From Actinomycetota bacterium (GTDB lineage: Bacteria > Actinomycetota > Actinomycetes > S36-B12 > UBA5976), in contig VGAH01000046.1 of NCBI GenBank assembly GCA_016870945.1, forward strand, positions 1 through 7,151: a stretch of 7,151 nt of DNA. Direction: 5' to 3'. Within the stretch, counting starts at the first letter, position 1; each line of letters begins with the position of its first letter. The position numbers and the translations under genes were made by a program. Of the stretch, positions 5,524 to 7,151 are shown piece by piece. Under the pieces are notes generated by a model, which was not told the origin of the DNA, did not search any database, and saw only the letters and a list, made by a program, of their open reading frames with translations.

Positions 5524-7029
5524 TTGGCCGCAGCCGTCTTAGCGGTCTCGGCATTAGTGGCCATACCTATTGGTTACTTGATTGTTCGAGTCATCCAAGG
5601 CGGTTGGTCGAAAATTGCAGAGATCATTTCACGCCCCAGAACTTGGGAGCTCGCCGCAAATTCGCTCGTGCTCTCAGGCCTAGTTGGAATCACAGTTTTA
5701 GTAATTGGCGTGGTAACCGGGTGGCTGATAACTCGCACTGATTTGCCTAACCCGCGTGTTTGGTTAGTGCTTTCGACTTTGCCGCTGGCGGTGCCGTCGT
5801 ACGTAATTGCCTACACGTGGCTTGCGGTGACGCCGAGGTTTACCGGTTTTTGGGCAGCCTGGTTGGTTTTGAGTGTTTCAACATTGCCCTACGTTGTACT
5901 TGCGAGCACGGCGGTGTTGCGCACGCTAGATGCAGCCCAGATTGACGTCGCGCGAGTAATGGGTGAAAACACCTGGGGCATCTTTCGAAAAGTTGAGTGG
6001 CCCCATATGCGAGGCGCAGCAGTAGCGGGCATGTTGCTCGCAGTCTTATATGCCCTTTCGGATTTCGGTGCCGTTGCGATGCTTCGAGTCGACACCTTGA
6101 CTCGTGCGGTCTACACCGCTTACCGCGCCTCTTTTGATCGCTACAGCGCCGCGGTTTTGGCCTTGATTTTGGTTGCAATCGGATTGATGGTTGTTGCTCT
6201 TGAAGCTCGTACGCGCGGATCAGTGATTCGAGCTCGAGTCGGACGGGGTGTTCGGCGCGAGAGCGAAAAGATCGCACTCGGGCGCTGGCGACAGCCCGCA
6301 TTGGTGTTGTTGAGTTTGCCGGTAATCGTCGGCTTAGTCGTGCCTGCGTTGGTGATTGGCGTTCGAGTCGTGCTTGCCAGCGCACAAGGTATTGATTACT
6401 TGCGCTTGCTGCAGGCGGCGTTGACCAGCGTCGGCCTCGGTGTCGCTGGTGCGATTTTGGCGCTGATGTTTTCTCTGCCAGTTGGCGTGGCTGTCGCTCG
6501 CTACCGAAGTCGAGTCGGTCGAGTCGGTGAAGTCATTGCGCTGGTCACCCAAGGTGTGCCAGGGGTGGTAGTCGGGCTATCGCTGGTAGTTGTGGGCTTA
6601 ACTTTTGCTTGGCCGCTTTATCAAACCGTTTTCATGTTGATCTTTGGTTACGCAATCGTGTTTATGGCGCGCTCGGTCGGGGTGGTGCGCAGTTCGTTAG
6701 AGCGTGTACCCCCCGTCCTAGAGGACACGGCGCGCACGCTTGGCTCTGGGCCGGCTGCTGTCTTTCGCAGGGTGACGTTGCCACTGGCTGGCCCGGGTGT
6801 AGCAGTTGGCTTCTTGTTGGTGCTGCTTGCAATCATGAAAGAATTACCCGTGACTTTGTTCTTACGCCCAACTGAGATGCGAACGCTTGCTACCGAACTC
6901 TGGACGAAAACCGAAATCGTTAGCTATAGCGAGGCTGCCCCGTACGCGTTAGCACTCGTGCTGCTGGCTGCCGTGCCTACGTATTTGCTAAGCCGCCCAC
7001 GCAAAGTCAGTGAACCGGTGGTCGCATGA
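5524..7029 (+). CDS. Fe(III) ABC transporter permease, two fused domains (FbpB/SfuB-like)
   Basis: An integral membrane permease in which two binding-protein-dependent transport domains are fused, so a single polypeptide forms the whole channel; this is usual in FbpB/SfuB/ThiP-type systems. About 12 hydrophobic segments are visible, six per half, separated by a basic cytoplasmic linker at about 228-257. Each half carries an EAA-type loop that contacts the ATPase: DVARVMGENTWGIFRKVEWP (141-160) and EDTARTLGSGPAAVFRRVTLP (400-420, with the conserved Gly). LSDFGAVAML and the matching LLAIMKELPVTLFLRP segment are typical of the iron branch. The start is doubtful. TTG 5524 has AAGAGG directly abutting it with no spacer, and the frame extends upstream as IPKR with CTG at 5509 (overlapping the previous TGA) or ATC at 5512. 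A start there would restore a basic N-terminus before the first membrane segment. The 3' end overlaps the ATPase start by ATGA. Confidence 0.9.
   Translation: MAAAVLAVSALVAIPIGYLIVRVIQGGWSKIAEIISRPRTWELAANSLVLSGLVGITVLVIGVVTGWLITRTDLPNPRVWLVLSTLPLAVPSYVIAYTWLAVTPRFTGFWAAWLVLSVSTLPYVVLASTAVLRTLDAAQIDVARVMGENTWGIFRKVEWPHMRGAAVAGMLLAVLYALSDFGAVAMLRVDTLTRAVYTAYRASFDRYSAAVLALILVAIGLMVVALEARTRGSVIRARVGRGVRRESEKIALGRWRQPALVLLSLPVIVGLVVPALVIGVRVVLASAQGIDYLRLLQAALTSVGLGVAGAILALMFSLPVGVAVARYRSRVGRVGEVIALVTQGVPGVVVGLSLVVVGLTFAWPLYQTVFMLIFGYAIVFMARSVGVVRSSLERVPPVLEDTARTLGSGPAAVFRRVTLPLAGPGVAVGFLLVLLAIMKELPVTLFLRPTEMRTLATELWTKTEIVSYSEAAPYALALVLLAAVPTYLLSRPRKVSEPVVA
6511..6528 (+). repeat. 9-nt tandem duplication inside the permease gene
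   Basis: CGAGTCGGT occurs twice head to tail (6511-6519, 6520-6528), encoding part of SRVGRVGEV in the cytoplasmic loop at about residues 329-337. It is in frame and harmless; it looks like a small slippage duplication. Confidence 0.6.
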
Positions 7030-7151
7030 GCCCGCGGGTTGGCCTTGAGGTTTGTGACATCCGCGCGGGTTATTCAGGTCAGCGCCAAGTCTTGGACGGG
7101 GTCAGCCTCAGTGTTGCTCGAGGCGAGGTCGGTGTTGTGCTCGGGCCGTCC
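7026..7151 (+). CDS. ABC transporter ATP-binding protein, 5' part only (FbpC-like)
   Basis: The first 42 codons of the ATPase that energises the iron importer, cut by the window end. The N-terminus reads MSPRVGLEVCDIRAGYSGQR, giving the beta strand and the A-loop-type aromatic (Tyr16) that stacks on adenine. QVLDGVSLSVARGEV follows, then VVLGPS, the beginning of the Walker A motif (expected to continue GCGKT or GSGKT). ATG 7026 overlaps the permease TGA as ATGA, so it is translationally coupled; GGTGG a few bases before may serve as a weak ribosome-binding site. The operon therefore has the order binding protein, permease, ATPase, as in classical FbpABC. The rest of the protein, including any regulatory C-terminal domain, is not visible. 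Confidence 0.9.
   Translation, partial: MSPRVGLEVCDIRAGYSGQRQVLDGVSLSVARGEVGVVLGPS

Noticed and set aside
5840..6385. Long open frame of 181 codons on the - strand
   Set aside because: It lies wholly antisense to the permease, is rich in Arg/Ser/Pro/Gln with no recognisable domain, and fits a shadow of the codon bias on the coding strand.

Overview
The window looks like the chromosome of an actinobacterium of moderate GC content (a little above half by eye, not computed). The evidence is the rsfS / histidine-phosphatase pair, which matches Rv2420c-Rv2419c of mycobacteria as I remember it, frequent TTG and GTG starts, heavy TGA stop usage, and a promoter of TTGACn-17-TAnnnT form. All genes are on the + strand and closely packed. 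The genus cannot be fixed from this sequence.

Region 1 (1-1148) carries the ribosome silencing factor rsfS, whose true start may lie just outside the window, and a GpgP/phosphoglycerate-mutase-like histidine phosphatase. Their junction is unusual. A 14-nt unit is tandemly repeated so that the rsfS stop codon leads into three successive 5-codon mini-ORFs, each joined to the next by an ATGA stop/start overlap; the last overlap delivers the phosphatase start codon.

Region 2 (1149-4382) has a 68-nt gap with a strong hairpin, then tRNA-Ala(GGC). Only 5 nt after the tRNA 3' end comes the ATG of a stand-alone NadR-type nucleoside-kinase-like P-loop protein, which overlaps leuS (leucyl-tRNA synthetase) by 8 nt. 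Tight packing suggests that the tRNA, the kinase-like gene and leuS can be co-transcribed.

Region 3 (4383-7151) is a ferric-iron-type ABC importer: substrate-binding lipoprotein, fused two-domain permease, and the first 42 codons of the ATPase, which continues past the window. In front of it lies a 101-nt intergenic region with a good promoter. A 28-bp dyad (TTAGG...CCTAA ends) overlaps the -10 box and the predicted start site, as expected for a metal-responsive repressor. Its half-sites resemble DtxR/IdeR half-sites but sit 5 bp further apart than in the canonical box.

There is no sign of phage, insertion sequence, CRISPR array or defence system. The points most worth following up are the chained mini-ORFs, the tRNA-abutting start codon, the widened iron-box-like operator, and the poorly defined start of the permease.
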